DNA from: Natrinema zhouii
GTDB lineage: Archaea; Halobacteriota; Halobacteria; Halobacteriales; Natrialbaceae
Length of the DNA: 64,000 nt
Direction: 5' to 3'
Assembly (NCBI RefSeq): GCF_013456555.2
Contig: NZ_CP059154.1
Location: forward strand, 2,542,001-2,606,000
Made by a program: the position numbers and the translations under genes. Positions 26,071 through 34,993 of this stretch are shown here, piece after piece; the first letter of the stretch is position 1, and each line of letters starts with the position of its first letter. Below the pieces are notes generated by a model, which was not told the origin of the DNA, ran no database searches, and was given only the letters and a program-made list of their open reading frames with translations.

Positions 26071-27348
26071 TCATCGGGCGATCGCCTCCACGAACGCCTC
26101 GATCGCGTCGCTCGGCCCCGCGACGAACGCCTCGTCGCCGGCCTCGAGCCGCCGTTCGATGCCGGGGCCGAAGACCCAGCCGTGGCGACGACCGCCGGTC
26201 TCACTGCCCTGCCGTCGCACGGCGAGAATCGTCACGTCCGCCGTCGGCGCGGTCGCGTCGAAATCGGTGGCTTCGTCGTCCGACCCGGTCGCACTGACGG
26301 TGAACCGCCGGATGGCGTACCCCTCGCGTTTGACCAGCGCGAGCGCCTCGAACTCCCGGCTCGTTCCCCGCGACCGCACGACGAGTCGCGGCGAGTCGGC
26401 CTCGAGGATCGGTTTCACGTCCCGTCGGGCGACGACGACGGTCGCGCGTCCCGGACCGCCGGCGGTCGCCGCGTTCGGTTTCGGGTCGACTACCGCGGGC
26501 TCGGTGTCCTCCCCGCCGTCGGTCGCCACTTCGTCCGGTGACTCCTCGGGCGTGGCGTTTGCGGCGTGTTCGTCGTCGACCGCCGTCCGAGCGCTCAGTA
26601 CCGTGCCGGTGATCGAGCGTTCGGCGGCCCGAACGGTCACCTCGTCGCCTTGAGCGACCCCCGTCGGGACGAGCGTCGCGATCGTGACGGCGCGCTTGCC
26701 CGCCGGCACGCGCCGCGAGAGGCTCCCGGACGGCGGTGCCGCGACGATCGTCGCCCGTCCCTGTTCGTCGATGGCGACGTCGACATCTCCGAGGTCGTGA
26801 TCCGTTCGCAGCCGCTCCTCGAGCCGGGCCTCGAGCTCCGAGAGGGGGAGATCGGCCGGGAGCCGCCACGAGCCGGCCTTGAGGGCCTGTCGGAGGGACG
26901 GCGACAGCGGCGGGTAGCCCTCCATGTCGTGGATCTCGCCGGTGGGACGGACAGTCACCTGGCCGACCGAGCCGACGAGCTCGACGACGTCGGCGGAGAG
27001 CGTCCGCTGCCGGAGGCGGGTAAAGGAGAGCCGACGCGGGAGTTCCGCGCCGAGTTTGTCGCCCTGGTTGTGGGCGTAGAGCGCGAGCATGAGGACGACC
27101 AGTACGGCTATCAGCAGCCGCGGTGACTGGGCGATGGTCGGTTCGACGAGTCCCAGCAGGCCGCCCTGGACGCTGGCGATCGACAGCGCGAGGACGACGA
27201 CACCGAACCCGGGCAGGGTCACACCGGTGAAATACCGCACGAGAAAGCCGAGCGAACCGGCGACGAACGCGGGGACGATGCCGGTCAGGAGACCGAGGTA
27301 GAGGCCGAGCAGCACTTCGACCAGCAGATTGCCCGGAATCGATTGCAT
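26071..27348 (-). CDS. Membrane protein with TrkA-C-like domain, neighbour paralogue
   Basis: This 425-residue protein has the same layout as the protein at 24717-25997: three membrane helices in the first 100 residues (LLVEVLLGLYLGLLTGIVP, VVVLALSIASVQGGLLGLV, LLIAVLVVLMLALYA), then VELVGSVGQVTVRPTGEI and a beta-rich soluble region with a C-terminal TrkA-C-like domain. The start MQSIPGNLL at 27348 follows a TATA box at 27371-27381 and is leaderless; longer in-frame upstream sequence is antisense to the channel gene. The pair probably forms one complex. Confidence 0.8.
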   Translation of the reverse strand: MQSIPGNLLVEVLLGLYLGLLTGIVPAFVAGSLGFLVRYFTGVTLPGFGVVVLALSIASVQGGLLGLVEPTIAQSPRLLIAVLVVLMLALYAHNQGDKLGAELPRRLSFTRLRQRTLSADVVELVGSVGQVTVRPTGEIHDMEGYPPLSPSLRQALKAGSWRLPADLPLSELEARLEERLRTDHDLGDVDVAIDEQGRATIVAAPPSGSLSRRVPAGKRAVTIATLVPTGVAQGDEVTVRAAERSITGTVLSARTAVDDEHAANATPEESPDEVATDGGEDTEPAVVDPKPNAATAGGPGRATVVVARRDVKPILEADSPRLVVRSRGTSREFEALALVKREGYAIRRFTVSATGSDDEATDFDATAPTADVTILAVRRQGSETGGRRHGWVFGPGIERRLEAGDEAFVAGPSDAIEAFVEAIAR

Positions 27349-27367
27349 TGTGGGGGAGTGGGACGGG

Positions 27368-27455
27368 ACCGTTAAATTTGCACCGGCAGAAGCGCCCCTT
27401 CGGGTTCGGTACGCGGCCCCGGCCGGAAGCGAGACGGAGACGTTTAACTGACACC
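27368..27455. promoter_or_regulatory. Divergent promoters between the TrkA-C pair and the K+ channel
   Basis: On the minus strand AAATTTAAC (27371-27379) lies about 25 bases before the leftward start. On the plus strand CGTTTAACTG (27441-27450) lies about 25 bases before the rightward start. Both imply leaderless transcripts. Confidence 0.5.
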
Positions 27456-27472
27456 ACCGCCGACCGGTGTGT

Positions 27473-28660
27473 ATGGTCGACGACCGGTCGCCTCGAGCGC
27501 GACTCCCCGAGAACTGGCGGCGAGTCTTCACGACGCGCGCAGCCATCGGGCTCGTCCTGCTCGTTGCGCTGCTCTCGGTCGCAACCGCAGTCGTCAACAT
27601 CGGGACCAACGCCGTCGGCGGTCCGCTCGAGGAATACGTCCCCGTCGCGGTCCAGAGCGCCGCCGCCTTCACCGGCGCACTCACGGGGTTCATGATGGTC
27701 GGGAGCGCGCTCGCGCTCCGACGCGGCCTCCGAACCGGCTGGTGGGCGTCGCTGCTGTTACTCCCGCTGACCGCCGCCCAGGGGTTGCTCCAGTCGAGTC
27801 CGTACTCGTTCCCGCTGGTCGTCCTCTCGATCGTTTCGATGCCGATTCTGCTGGTGACCCGCAAGCGGTTCGACAAACCGCTCGCCCTGTCGACGACGCA
27901 GATCGCGGCTGGTGCGTCGCTCGTCGGTGTCCAGCTGTACGGCACCATCGGCGGCTACGCGCTTCGGGAGGAGTTCGACGGCATCAACAGCATCGTCGAC
28001 GCCTTCTACTTCACGCTGATCACCTCGAGTACGGTCGGCTACGGGGACGTAACGCCGAATCAGGGCTCGACCGAGGCGATGCTGTTTACTATGTCGGTGC
28101 TCCTTCTGGGCGTCGCTAGCTTCGGTATCGCCATCGGGGCGCTCGTCGGACCCGTCATTCAGGACCGCATCTCGAAGACACTCGGAAAGATGACCGAATC
28201 ACAACTCCAACTGCTCGACGAGCACATCCTCGTGCTCGGCTACGGCGAACTGACAGAACCGATCGTCGACGAACTCGCGGACAGCGGCCGGGAGTTCGTC
28301 GTCGTCACCAGCGACCGGGAGGTTTCGACGGAGCTCACTGACCGAAACATTCCGGTGGTCAACGGCGACCCCAGCGACGAGGAACCGCTCCAGCGAGCGA
28401 AGATCGACCGCGCGGCCGCGATCCTCGTCGCCACGAACCACGACGCCGAGGACGCGCTGACCGTCCTCACCGCCCGCGAACTCGCCCCGAACACCAGAAT
28501 CGTCGCCGCCGCGACCGACCGCGAGAACGTCAAGAAACTCGAGCGCGCCGGCGCGGACGCGGTGATCAGCCCCTCGATGCTCGGCGGTCACCTGCTCGTC
28601 CGATCGGCGCTGGGGAGCGACGAGAGCGGATTGATCGATCGGATCCTCGAGCGGGAGTGA
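27473..28660 (+). CDS. Potassium channel with RCK (TrkA-N) domain
   Basis: This encodes a 395-residue channel. Four hydrophobic helices lead to a pore region with the K+ selectivity filter STVGYGDVT (TVGYGD at 187-192), then the inner helix and an RCK N domain from about residue 250 (HILVLGYGELTEPIVDEL, a variant GxGxxG nucleotide fold). The C-terminus ends after one RCK N domain, without a clear TrkA-C; the divergent TrkA-C membrane proteins could supply that role. ATG at 27473 (MVDDRSPRA) fits the TATA spacing. Confidence 0.92.
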   Translation: MVDDRSPRARLPENWRRVFTTRAAIGLVLLVALLSVATAVVNIGTNAVGGPLEEYVPVAVQSAAAFTGALTGFMMVGSALALRRGLRTGWWASLLLLPLTAAQGLLQSSPYSFPLVVLSIVSMPILLVTRKRFDKPLALSTTQIAAGASLVGVQLYGTIGGYALREEFDGINSIVDAFYFTLITSSTVGYGDVTPNQGSTEAMLFTMSVLLLGVASFGIAIGALVGPVIQDRISKTLGKMTESQLQLLDEHILVLGYGELTEPIVDELADSGREFVVVTSDREVSTELTDRNIPVVNGDPSDEEPLQRAKIDRAAAILVATNHDAEDALTVLTARELAPNTRIVAAATDRENVKKLERAGADAVISPSMLGGHLLVRSALGSDESGLIDRILERE

Positions 28661-28973
28661 GCCCCTAACGGGAGAGACGCACGGGGTCCATTTCGATAAA
28701 ATCGCGCGGGACACGTTCAGTAGATGGAAGAGACGTATCACTCCGAACTAATCAACCGGCGTGCGGTGGCGCGCGCTGGGCCGCGGTGAATGTCAATGAA
28801 CCGCGGCACGACGCTGCGCGAGGGATGAGTGAGCGACCGCAGGGAGTGAGCGAATCGGCTGGGGAGGGCGTGGCGATTCCCCGTTGCCACGATAGCAGGA
28901 CGCTTCGTCTCACCCAATCCCTCAAAACTCCCGCAATTCCATCAGAATACGGTATCACAGACAGAAACGTCTA
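28661..28973. other. Intergenic region containing a dispersed repeat
   Basis: This 313-base gap between the K+ channel and the HPP-Usp gene has no gene. Its centre is occupied by the repeat at 28755-28895; the flanks are AT-richer and featureless. Confidence 0.4.
28755..28895 (+). repeat. Dispersed haloarchaeal intergenic repeat with imperfect hairpin
   Basis: This is a GC-rich unit with the inverted repeat CGCGGT...ACCGCG (28782-28805), and GTGAGCG-type units (GAGTGAGCGACCGCAGGGAGTGAGCGA). Similar sequence recurs in part at 9183-9202 (TGAACCGCG-CGACGCTGCGC). I recall such units from other Natrialbales genomes; that is memory, not a search. No coding frame is evident. Confidence 0.55.
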
Positions 28974-30410
28974 CTAGCGGCGGCCGCGGTGGACGATCGC
29001 CACGTCGGCCTCGAGATCACTGAGCTTCCGGAACGTCGGCGGGGAAACGAACCGCGATGCGGTCGACCGATCGGTGCTCGAGCCGACGAAACAGACGTCG
29101 TATCGGGGCGCGACCCGGCCCAGGTAGGATTCGACCGACGTGGTGGCGACGTGGGTCTCGAAGCGGCCCGGGAACGCGTCGACCAGATCCGCGAGCGTCG
29201 CCTCGGCCGCGCGGCGACGCGACTCGCTGTCGATGCAGGTGCAGACGCTGATCGTCCGGCCGGACTGGGTCACCCGGATCGCGAAGTCGAGCATCGCTCG
29301 AGCGGTGTCGCCGGCACCGCGGACCGCGACGAGGCTGTGTTGCCAGTGCCGTCGACCGGTCCCGTTCGACCGGAAGGCGATCACGTCGATCTCGCTGTCG
29401 AACAGTCCGGTGACGAACGACGAGAGGCCCCCGCCGTCGCGCTCGGCGTAGGGAGTGACGATGAGATCGCAGTTCTGTTGGCGCGCGGTCTGGAGGGTGA
29501 GTCCGGCGGAGCGGCTCCCGTCGGCTGCGACGACGACCTCGCAAGGCACGTCGTACGTCGCCGCGAGCTCGTCCGCGAGCGACTCGAGGCGCTGTCCGGC
29601 GTCGGTGGCCGCGCGTTCGGCCGGCGTCGATGCTTCGTTGCCGTCGTCTGCGGCGGCCTCGCTATCGACGTATTCGCCCCGCTGTTCGGTGGCTTCCTCG
29701 TCGACGACGTCGAACAGGACGACCTTTCCGGCGTCGTGTGCGCCGGCGATCGACGCGGCGAAGCGGGCGACCGTCTCATCGGCGTCGGCCATCGGGACGA
29801 GGACGTGGTCGTCGCCGCTGGTCGTCTGATAGAGGTATCGCGCGCGCCGCTCGTAGAAGCGACTGCGCCAGAGCACGAACGCGCTCGCGACGAACGTACT
29901 CGAGACGACGATACCCAGCACGTATGCGAACTGCGCATTTCTGGTGACGAGGACGAGCAACGCGGTCGAAAACGCCGTCGGCTCCTCGAGATCGAGCCCC
30001 CACGTACAGCAGCCGGTAAAGAGGATGGCGAGGGCGGCACCGGCCGTGCTGACACCGCCGCCGTCCAGTCCGGTCGCGGCCGTGAGCCAGAGCGCGAGCC
30101 ACCCGCAGAGCGCACCGACGGTCATGCCGCCGACGAACTTCGAGGGCGTGGCGTACTTCCCCTCCGGATCGGCGAAGAGCGTGTACGTGCCGGACGCCAG
30201 CGGCGGAAACAACAGGAACGAGATCACCGCCGTCATATTCGCCAGCCACGTCACCGCCGCGATCAACAGCGGGACGAACACCAGCACCGAGAGGTGCAGG
30301 AGGTTGCCCGTGTGCTCGAGCCACCGGCCGAAGGAATCGAGTTCGCGTCGCTCCAGCCGTCGCAGTCGCCTCGCGAGCGCGTACAGCCGCGCTCGAGCCC
30401 CCTCGAGCAT
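28974..30410 (-). CDS. HPP family membrane protein fused to two universal-stress domains
   Basis: This is a 478-residue fusion. Residues 35-185 hold about five membrane helices of the HPP family, with PPLASGTYTLFADPEGKYA near helix 2 and a CC-containing helix TGCCTWGL. Two Usp-like nucleotide-binding domains follow (about 200-335 and 350-475): DDHVLVPMADADETV, DLIVTPYAE, then WQHSLVAVRGAGD and VCFVGSSTDRS. The fusion suggests an ATP- or AMP-gated transporter or sensor; the substrate is unknown, though some HPP proteins move nitrite. It is one of two membrane-Usp fusions in the window. Confidence 0.87.
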   Translation of the reverse strand: MLEGARARLYALARRLRRLERRELDSFGRWLEHTGNLLHLSVLVFVPLLIAAVTWLANMTAVISFLLFPPLASGTYTLFADPEGKYATPSKFVGGMTVGALCGWLALWLTAATGLDGGGVSTAGAALAILFTGCCTWGLDLEEPTAFSTALLVLVTRNAQFAYVLGIVVSSTFVASAFVLWRSRFYERRARYLYQTTSGDDHVLVPMADADETVARFAASIAGAHDAGKVVLFDVVDEEATEQRGEYVDSEAAADDGNEASTPAERAATDAGQRLESLADELAATYDVPCEVVVAADGSRSAGLTLQTARQQNCDLIVTPYAERDGGGLSSFVTGLFDSEIDVIAFRSNGTGRRHWQHSLVAVRGAGDTARAMLDFAIRVTQSGRTISVCTCIDSESRRRAAEATLADLVDAFPGRFETHVATTSVESYLGRVAPRYDVCFVGSSTDRSTASRFVSPPTFRKLSDLEADVAIVHRGRR

Positions 30411-30476
30411 AGAAATGCGTTGCTCGCGGATCGACCAAAACTGTTCGGCTTCGCTCGAGAGTTACTCTGTGTCCGG

Positions 30477-31112
30477 CTACTCCGGCGTGCCCTCGAGAAT
30501 CTCGACCCCGCTCGAGGCCCCGATGCGTTCGGCGCCGGCCTCGAGCATCGCCAGCGCCTCCTCGTAGCTGCCGACGCCGCCGCTGGCCTTGACCGGGAGA
30601 TACTCGCTCATGAGTTCGACGTCGTCGATGGTGGCACCTCCGTCAGCGAACCCGGTCGAGGTTTTGACCATCGCCGCGTCGGCCGCTCGAGCGGCCTCGC
30701 AGGCCCGGTGTTTCTCCGCGTCGGAGAGGAGTGCGGTCTCGATGATCACCTTCACCGGGATCGGTACGGCGGCGACCAGTTCCGCGAGCTCGGCCTCGAC
30801 GGCGTCGTCCTCTACGGCCCGCAGGCGACCGATATTGATGACGACGTCGAGTTCGTCGGCCCCGTCCTGCCAGGCCGTCACGCCCTCCCGTCGTTTCACG
30901 GAGGGCGCGTGCTGGCCGTGCGGAAAGCCGATCACCGTCGCGAGGGTGACGTCGGGTGCGTACTCGGCCGCCAGTTCGACCGCGTAGGGCGGGATACAGG
31001 CGTTCATGCCGTGCTCACGGGCCGCATCGAGGACGGCTCGAACGTCGGCGGCTGTCGTCTCGGGACCGAGGACGGTGTGGTCGATCAGGGGGGCGAGTTC
31101 GCTGCGGTCCAT
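30477..31112 (-). CDS. deoC: Deoxyribose-phosphate aldolase
   Basis: This 211-residue class I aldolase cleaves 2-deoxyribose 5-phosphate to acetaldehyde and glyceraldehyde 3-phosphate. Family marks are [29 protein letters not shown], the Schiff-base lysine in AMVKTSTGF and VKASGGV near the end. It is divergent from the ribose-1,5-bisphosphate isomerase gene across 150 bases, and both act on sugars freed from nucleosides. TATA-like GCTTTTTGCC on the minus strand (31134-31143) lies 25 bases before the start codon. Confidence 0.96.
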   Translation of the reverse strand: MDRSELAPLIDHTVLGPETTAADVRAVLDAAREHGMNACIPPYAVELAAEYAPDVTLATVIGFPHGQHAPSVKRREGVTAWQDGADELDVVINIGRLRAVEDDAVEAELAELVAAVPIPVKVIIETALLSDAEKHRACEAARAADAAMVKTSTGFADGGATIDDVELMSEYLPVKASGGVGSYEEALAMLEAGAERIGASSGVEILEGTPE

Positions 31113-31245
31113 AGGTGGGTCGACTCGCCGGACCGGCAAAAAGCCGCCCGATTGTCCGCTCGGCTGAACCGACCGCGGATTCGCCTCGACCGGTCCGGCG
31201 GCTCCTGACACTGACTCACGGCCGACAGTATCCTTTTCAGCCGTG

Positions 31246-31266
31246 CCATGTAACTCGATTACATGG
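31246..31266. promoter_or_regulatory. 8-5-8 inverted repeat over the ribose-1,5-bisphosphate isomerase start
   Basis: CCATGTAA-CTCGA-TTACATGG is a perfect inverted repeat covering the start codon at 31263. It lies 6-17 bases behind a TATA-like TATCCTTTTC (31229-31238), so it covers the expected transcription start, a classic archaeal repressor position. No regulator is identified. Confidence 0.55.
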
Positions 31267-32300
31267 TCGACGAAGAAGCCGGCGTCGTTCCTGCCGTCGA
31301 GTCCACTGCCGACGACATCGCCGCGATGGAGATCCGCGGCGCGGCGACGATCGCCGACGCGGCAGCCGAGGCGCTGGCGAACCAGGCCGAACGCTCCCGG
31401 GCCGAGAGCCCCGCGGCGTTCCGACGGGAACTGCGGGCCGCCGCAAGGACGCTCTACGAGACCCGGCCGACGGCGGTTAGCCTCCCGAACGCCCTCCGGT
31501 ACGTGCTTCGCGGGATGGACGGCGACACCGTCGCCGACCTCCGAGCGGCGACGATCGACCGCGCCGAGACCTTCCAGCGCGACCTCGCACAGGCCCAGGA
31601 GCGACTCGGCGAGATCGGTGCCAACCGGCTGCGCGACGGCGACGTCGTCATGACCCACTGCCACTCGACGGACGCCCTCTCGTGTCTCGAGGCCGCACTC
31701 AAATCGGGAAAACACCTCGAGGCGATCGTCAAGGAGACGCGACCGCGAAAGCAGGGGCACATCACGGCGCGGCAGTTGCGCGAGTGGGGCGTGCCGGTGA
31801 CGCTGATCGTGGACAACGCGGCCCGCCGGTACCTCGACGAGGCGGATCACGTCCTCGTCGGGGCCGACAGCATCGCGGCGGACGGCAGCGTGATCAACAA
31901 GGTCGGAACGAGCGGGCTGGCGGTCAACGCCCGCGAGCGGGGCGTGCCGGTGATGGTCGCGGCCCAGACGATCAAGCTCCATCCGGACACGATGACGGGC
32001 CACACCGTCGAGATCGAGATGCGAGACGAAACGGAGGTCCTGCCGGACGAGGAACGGGCGGCGATCACCGGCGTGGACGTGACCGACGAGGACGCCCGCG
32101 AGACGACAGGAACGATAGACGAAGACGCCGACTCTCCCGCCGCTCCCGAGCTAACCGTCGAGAACCCGGCGTTCGACGTCACGCCGCCGCGGTACGTCGA
32201 CGCCATCGTCACCGAACGCGGTCAGTTCCCGCCGGAGAGCATCGTGACGCTCATGCGAGAACTCTTCGGCGAGCCGACCGACGACCCGTGGGACGCGTAA
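31263..32300 (+). CDS. Ribose-1,5-bisphosphate isomerase
   Basis: This 345-residue eIF2B-like enzyme converts ribose 1,5-bisphosphate to ribulose 1,5-bisphosphate. The proposed catalytic cysteine (C133, MTHCHSTD) and aspartate (D202, [15 protein letters not shown]) fall at the positions known for the Thermococcus enzyme as I recall them, and [11 protein letters not shown] and AAQTIKLHP match the phosphate-site motifs. An acidic insertion near 255-290 is a halophile feature. It heads a rightward run with DUF63, PfkB kinase and nucleoside phosphorylase genes, consistent with the pentose bisphosphate pathway. Confidence 0.93.
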   Translation: MVDEEAGVVPAVESTADDIAAMEIRGAATIADAAAEALANQAERSRAESPAAFRRELRAAARTLYETRPTAVSLPNALRYVLRGMDGDTVADLRAATIDRAETFQRDLAQAQERLGEIGANRLRDGDVVMTHCHSTDALSCLEAALKSGKHLEAIVKETRPRKQGHITARQLREWGVPVTLIVDNAARRYLDEADHVLVGADSIAADGSVINKVGTSGLAVNARERGVPVMVAAQTIKLHPDTMTGHTVEIEMRDETEVLPDEERAAITGVDVTDEDARETTGTIDEDADSPAAPELTVENPAFDVTPPRYVDAIVTERGQFPPESIVTLMRELFGEPTDDPWDA

Positions 32301-32388
32301 CGCTGCTCGACGACACTTCACGATCTGACTGTTTCGATAGTATTCGCCGACCGGAAAGTGTTAGTCACTGGTGTGAGCTACTCCCACT

Positions 32389-33225
32389 ATGGTATTACCC
32401 GAGGGGTTCGTCGTCCCGCCGTGGTACCTGCTGATCCCGGTCATCGTCTTCCTCGGTAGTGTCCTCGCGCTGTTGTGGGCGCTTGAGCCGCCGGTGACCG
32501 ATCGCACGGTGCTGGCGTTCGCTCCGTGGATGATGTTCGGCGCGTGTCTCCACGTCCTCTACAAGATGGACGCGTTCCAGATGGACGCGTTCCCGGCGAG
32601 TATCGAGTCCCTGTTCAGCGCCCCGATGGTCTACGCGGTGACGGCGATCATCGCGGGGACCGTCTGGATCATCGCGATCTTTCTCCACGTCGGCGGGCTC
32701 CAGCCGACGATTGCGCGGTTCGTCGGAATCGCCGGCACGGCGTTTTTCACCGTCTTCGCGATGTTCGCGATCGTTCGCAGCCTCGAGGCGGGAATCTTCG
32801 AGCCGTTCTGGCCCGTCATTGCCGTCGTCGTCGCCGGTATCGTCACCGCCGTCGCCTGGATCGCGTTGAGCCTCTGGTTCACCGATGTCGCAACGACCAC
32901 GGGCATGACGGGTGCACTCGTCGTCTTCGGACACACGCTCGACGGCGTCACGACCGCGATCGGGTACGACGTCATCGGAGCCGGCGAAGACGTTCCCCTC
33001 TCCCTGCTGGTCCTCGAGGCCGGGGAGGCGCTGCCGACGGCCGAGTACATCGGAGCGGGCTGGCTGTTCGTCCTTCTCAAGGTCTCGCTCGCGATGGTCA
33101 TCCTCGGACTGTTCCGGGAGTACGTCGAGGAGGCACCGCGACAGGCCCGGACGCTCCTCGCGCTGGTCGCCGCGGTCGGTCTCGGCCCGGCGACCCACAA
33201 CACGCTGCTGTTCATCGTGTCCTGA
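32389..33225 (+). CDS. DUF63 family membrane protein
   Basis: This is a 278-residue protein with seven to eight hydrophobic helices. The family marks are MMFGACLHVLYKMD near residue 50 and VVFGHTLDGVTTAIGYDV near residue 185, where the charged residues sit inside helices. DUF63 is widespread in archaea with no known function. Its place between ribose-1,5-bisphosphate isomerase (89 bases before) and the PfkB kinase suggests a link to pentose or nucleoside metabolism, for example transport; this is inference. Confidence 0.9.
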   Translation: MVLPEGFVVPPWYLLIPVIVFLGSVLALLWALEPPVTDRTVLAFAPWMMFGACLHVLYKMDAFQMDAFPASIESLFSAPMVYAVTAIIAGTVWIIAIFLHVGGLQPTIARFVGIAGTAFFTVFAMFAIVRSLEAGIFEPFWPVIAVVVAGIVTAVAWIALSLWFTDVATTTGMTGALVVFGHTLDGVTTAIGYDVIGAGEDVPLSLLVLEAGEALPTAEYIGAGWLFVLLKVSLAMVILGLFREYVEEAPRQARTLLALVAAVGLGPATHNTLLFIVS

Positions 33226-33453
33226 GACGGGCTGCTGTCCCCGTGTACCGGCGCACGGGTCGCAGGTGCGCCGGGAATGACTTCCAGTAGTTCGTCTGCG
33301 CGGCTCGAGGAGCCGACCGCCGCGCTGCCGCAATCGAGTGTTCGGGGACCGGCTTTCCGTCGCCGCTCTCCTAGAATCGAGCGTCGGGTCGGTTCTCCGC
33401 CGTCGCACTCGCCTAGGTTTTTGCCTGCGGCCCTCGTCTTCCACTACCATCGA

Positions 33454-34341
33454 ATGGATCCGGTAACGGTGCTCGCGGCCGGCCACGTCAACTGGGACGT
33501 GACCCTTCGCGTCGACAGACTCCCCGAACCCGACGGCGAGGCCTCGATCCGCTCGCAACGCCAGTCCGGCGGCGGCAGCGCCGCCAACGTCGCCGCCGCA
33601 CTCGCCGGCCTCGGCGTCGACGCCGGACTGATCGGCAGCGTCGGCGACGACGACAACGGTCTGCTCGCCCGCCGCGAACTCGAGAACGCGGGCGTCTCCA
33701 TCGCGGGCGTACGGGTAGTCGAGGGGGCTGAAACGGCCGTCAAGTACCTGCTGGTCGACGACAGCGGTGAGGTCTCGATTCTCGGCAACGACGGCGTCAA
33801 CGAGGCGGTCACGCCGGCCGATATCGAACCTGACCGGATTCGAGCGGCCGACCACGTCCACCTCACGGGGCAACGGCCCGACACGGCCGCTGCGATCGCG
33901 CAGGTCGCGAGCGACGCCGGGGTCACCGTCAGTTTCGATCCCGGCCGCCGGTTCGCCGACCGGGAGTACGGTGAGACGCTGGCGCTGGCCGACATCGTCT
34001 TCGTCACTGACCGGGAGGCCACGGTGCTGCTCGAGACCGAGTCGGCGGACGTGGCAGTCGAGGACCGGATCGTTGTCATCACCTGCGGCGCCGACGGGGC
34101 GGAAGCGTACACGCCGGACGGCTCCGCCGCTCACCCCGGATTCGACGTCGACCCCGTCGACACGGCCGGTGCCGGCGACGCCTTCGCCGCGGGGTTTCTC
34201 GCGACGTGGCTCGCGGAGCGCAATATCGACCGCGCGCTCGCGTACGGGAACGCCTGCGGCGCGCTGACCGCGAGTCGAGACGGTGCGCGGAGTGCGCCGA
34301 CAGCCGGGGCGGTCGAGGACGTTCTCTCGCGACGATCGTGA
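33454..34341 (+). CDS. PfkB family sugar kinase, candidate ribose-1-phosphate kinase
   Basis: This 295-residue ribokinase-fold kinase has the N-terminal GHVNWDVTLRVDRLP, the substrate loop SGGGSAANVAAAL and the anion-hole/catalytic motif DTAGAGDAFAAGF (236-248, base D242). PfkB kinases vary in substrate. Given flanking ribose-1,5-bisphosphate isomerase and nucleoside phosphorylase genes, a kinase acting on ribose 1-phosphate is the best inference; that activity is known in the halophile pentose bisphosphate pathway. ATG at 33454 is chosen since the GHVNWD strand should lie near the N-terminus. Confidence 0.9.
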   Translation: MDPVTVLAAGHVNWDVTLRVDRLPEPDGEASIRSQRQSGGGSAANVAAALAGLGVDAGLIGSVGDDDNGLLARRELENAGVSIAGVRVVEGAETAVKYLLVDDSGEVSILGNDGVNEAVTPADIEPDRIRAADHVHLTGQRPDTAAAIAQVASDAGVTVSFDPGRRFADREYGETLALADIVFVTDREATVLLETESADVAVEDRIVVITCGADGAEAYTPDGSAAHPGFDVDPVDTAGAGDAFAAGFLATWLAERNIDRALAYGNACGALTASRDGARSAPTAGAVEDVLSRRS

Positions 34342-34453
34342 CCGCGGTTTTCGCCCCGTTCGCCGGCCGCCGCCCGTCATCGCAGCCGTTCGATTCTCAC
34401 GGGGTGCTGTCTGACGGTAGCTATATGGGTTGCGGCGTTGGCCACTTCAGTAA

Positions 34454-34473
34454 CAGTCACGAGATCGTGACTG
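34454..34473. promoter_or_regulatory. 9-2-9 inverted repeat before the HalOD1 gene
   Basis: CAGTCACGA-GA-TCGTGACTG ends six bases before the ATG at 34480. It is a candidate operator or small hairpin controlling the HalOD1 gene. Unsupported beyond symmetry and position. Confidence 0.45.
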
Positions 34474-34479
34474 AGAGAC

Positions 34480-34782
34480 ATGACGGAAGGAAGGGTTAAC
34501 GAGTCTGATGGATGCAGCCTCGGTCGGCGCATCCAGTACGAGCGAGACGCGAACGAATCGCCGAGTATCGCCGCTGCGATGGCACTGGCCCAGTATTACG
34601 GTGACGACGCCACTGCGGCCAGTACGCAGCTGTACGACTATATCGATCCGGACGCACTGGACAGTCTCTTCGCCGAGACGAACCGCGGTGACGCGCGCTC
34701 GAGGGGAACTGTCGAGTTCGAGATCGACGACGCGGTGGTCACGGTCAGACCCGAGCGCGTCGACGTTCGTCCGGCCGGCTGA
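34480..34782 (+). CDS. HalOD1 output-domain protein
   Basis: This is a 100-residue stand-alone HalOD1 domain: SLGRRIQYERDANESPSIAAAMALAQYYG, then LYDYIDPDALDSLF, and a C-terminal beta part VEFEIDDAVVTVRPERVDV. HalOD1 is a haloarchaeal output domain of unknown activity, usually a small single-domain protein. It lies within the nucleoside cluster but is bracketed by an inverted repeat upstream and an 81-bp hairpin that starts in its stop codon, so it may be a later insertion. Confidence 0.85.
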   Translation: MTEGRVNESDGCSLGRRIQYERDANESPSIAAAMALAQYYGDDATAASTQLYDYIDPDALDSLFAETNRGDARSRGTVEFEIDDAVVTVRPERVDVRPAG

Positions 34783-34862
34783 TACGGATTGCTGTAACGG
34801 TTTACCGGTGCAACCGCAGGACGGTCGCGGTTGCGCCGAAAGCGACTTACAGCAGTCCGTAT
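34782..34862. repeat. 81-bp near-perfect nested hairpin behind the HalOD1 gene
   Basis: The outer arms ATACGGATTGCTGTAA (34782-34797) and TTACAGCAGTCCGTAT (34847-34862) pair over 16 bases with one G-T. The inner arms CGGTGCAACCGC (34806-34817) and GCGGTTGCGCCG (34827-34838) pair with one mismatch. It could be a palindromic repeat element and may also act as a terminator. The first base is in the stop codon of the HalOD1 gene. Confidence 0.7.
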
Positions 34863-34993
34863 GAGCGACGAGCGACCGGGTACCGACGGTCGGGCCACGG
34901 GAAATGGGTGGCGTCGGGGATCGCCGCGACGAGTCGGCCGCTCCTCGACCCTTCCTCGAACCTTTTTTCTCACCTCCCGCGGAACCCGACGGT

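Noticed and set aside
28989-31208. A 739-codon open frame antisense to the HPP-Usp and deoC genes
   Set aside because: High GC leaves long antisense frames open. The translation is Arg/Gly/Asp-rich without any motif, and both opposite genes are clear.
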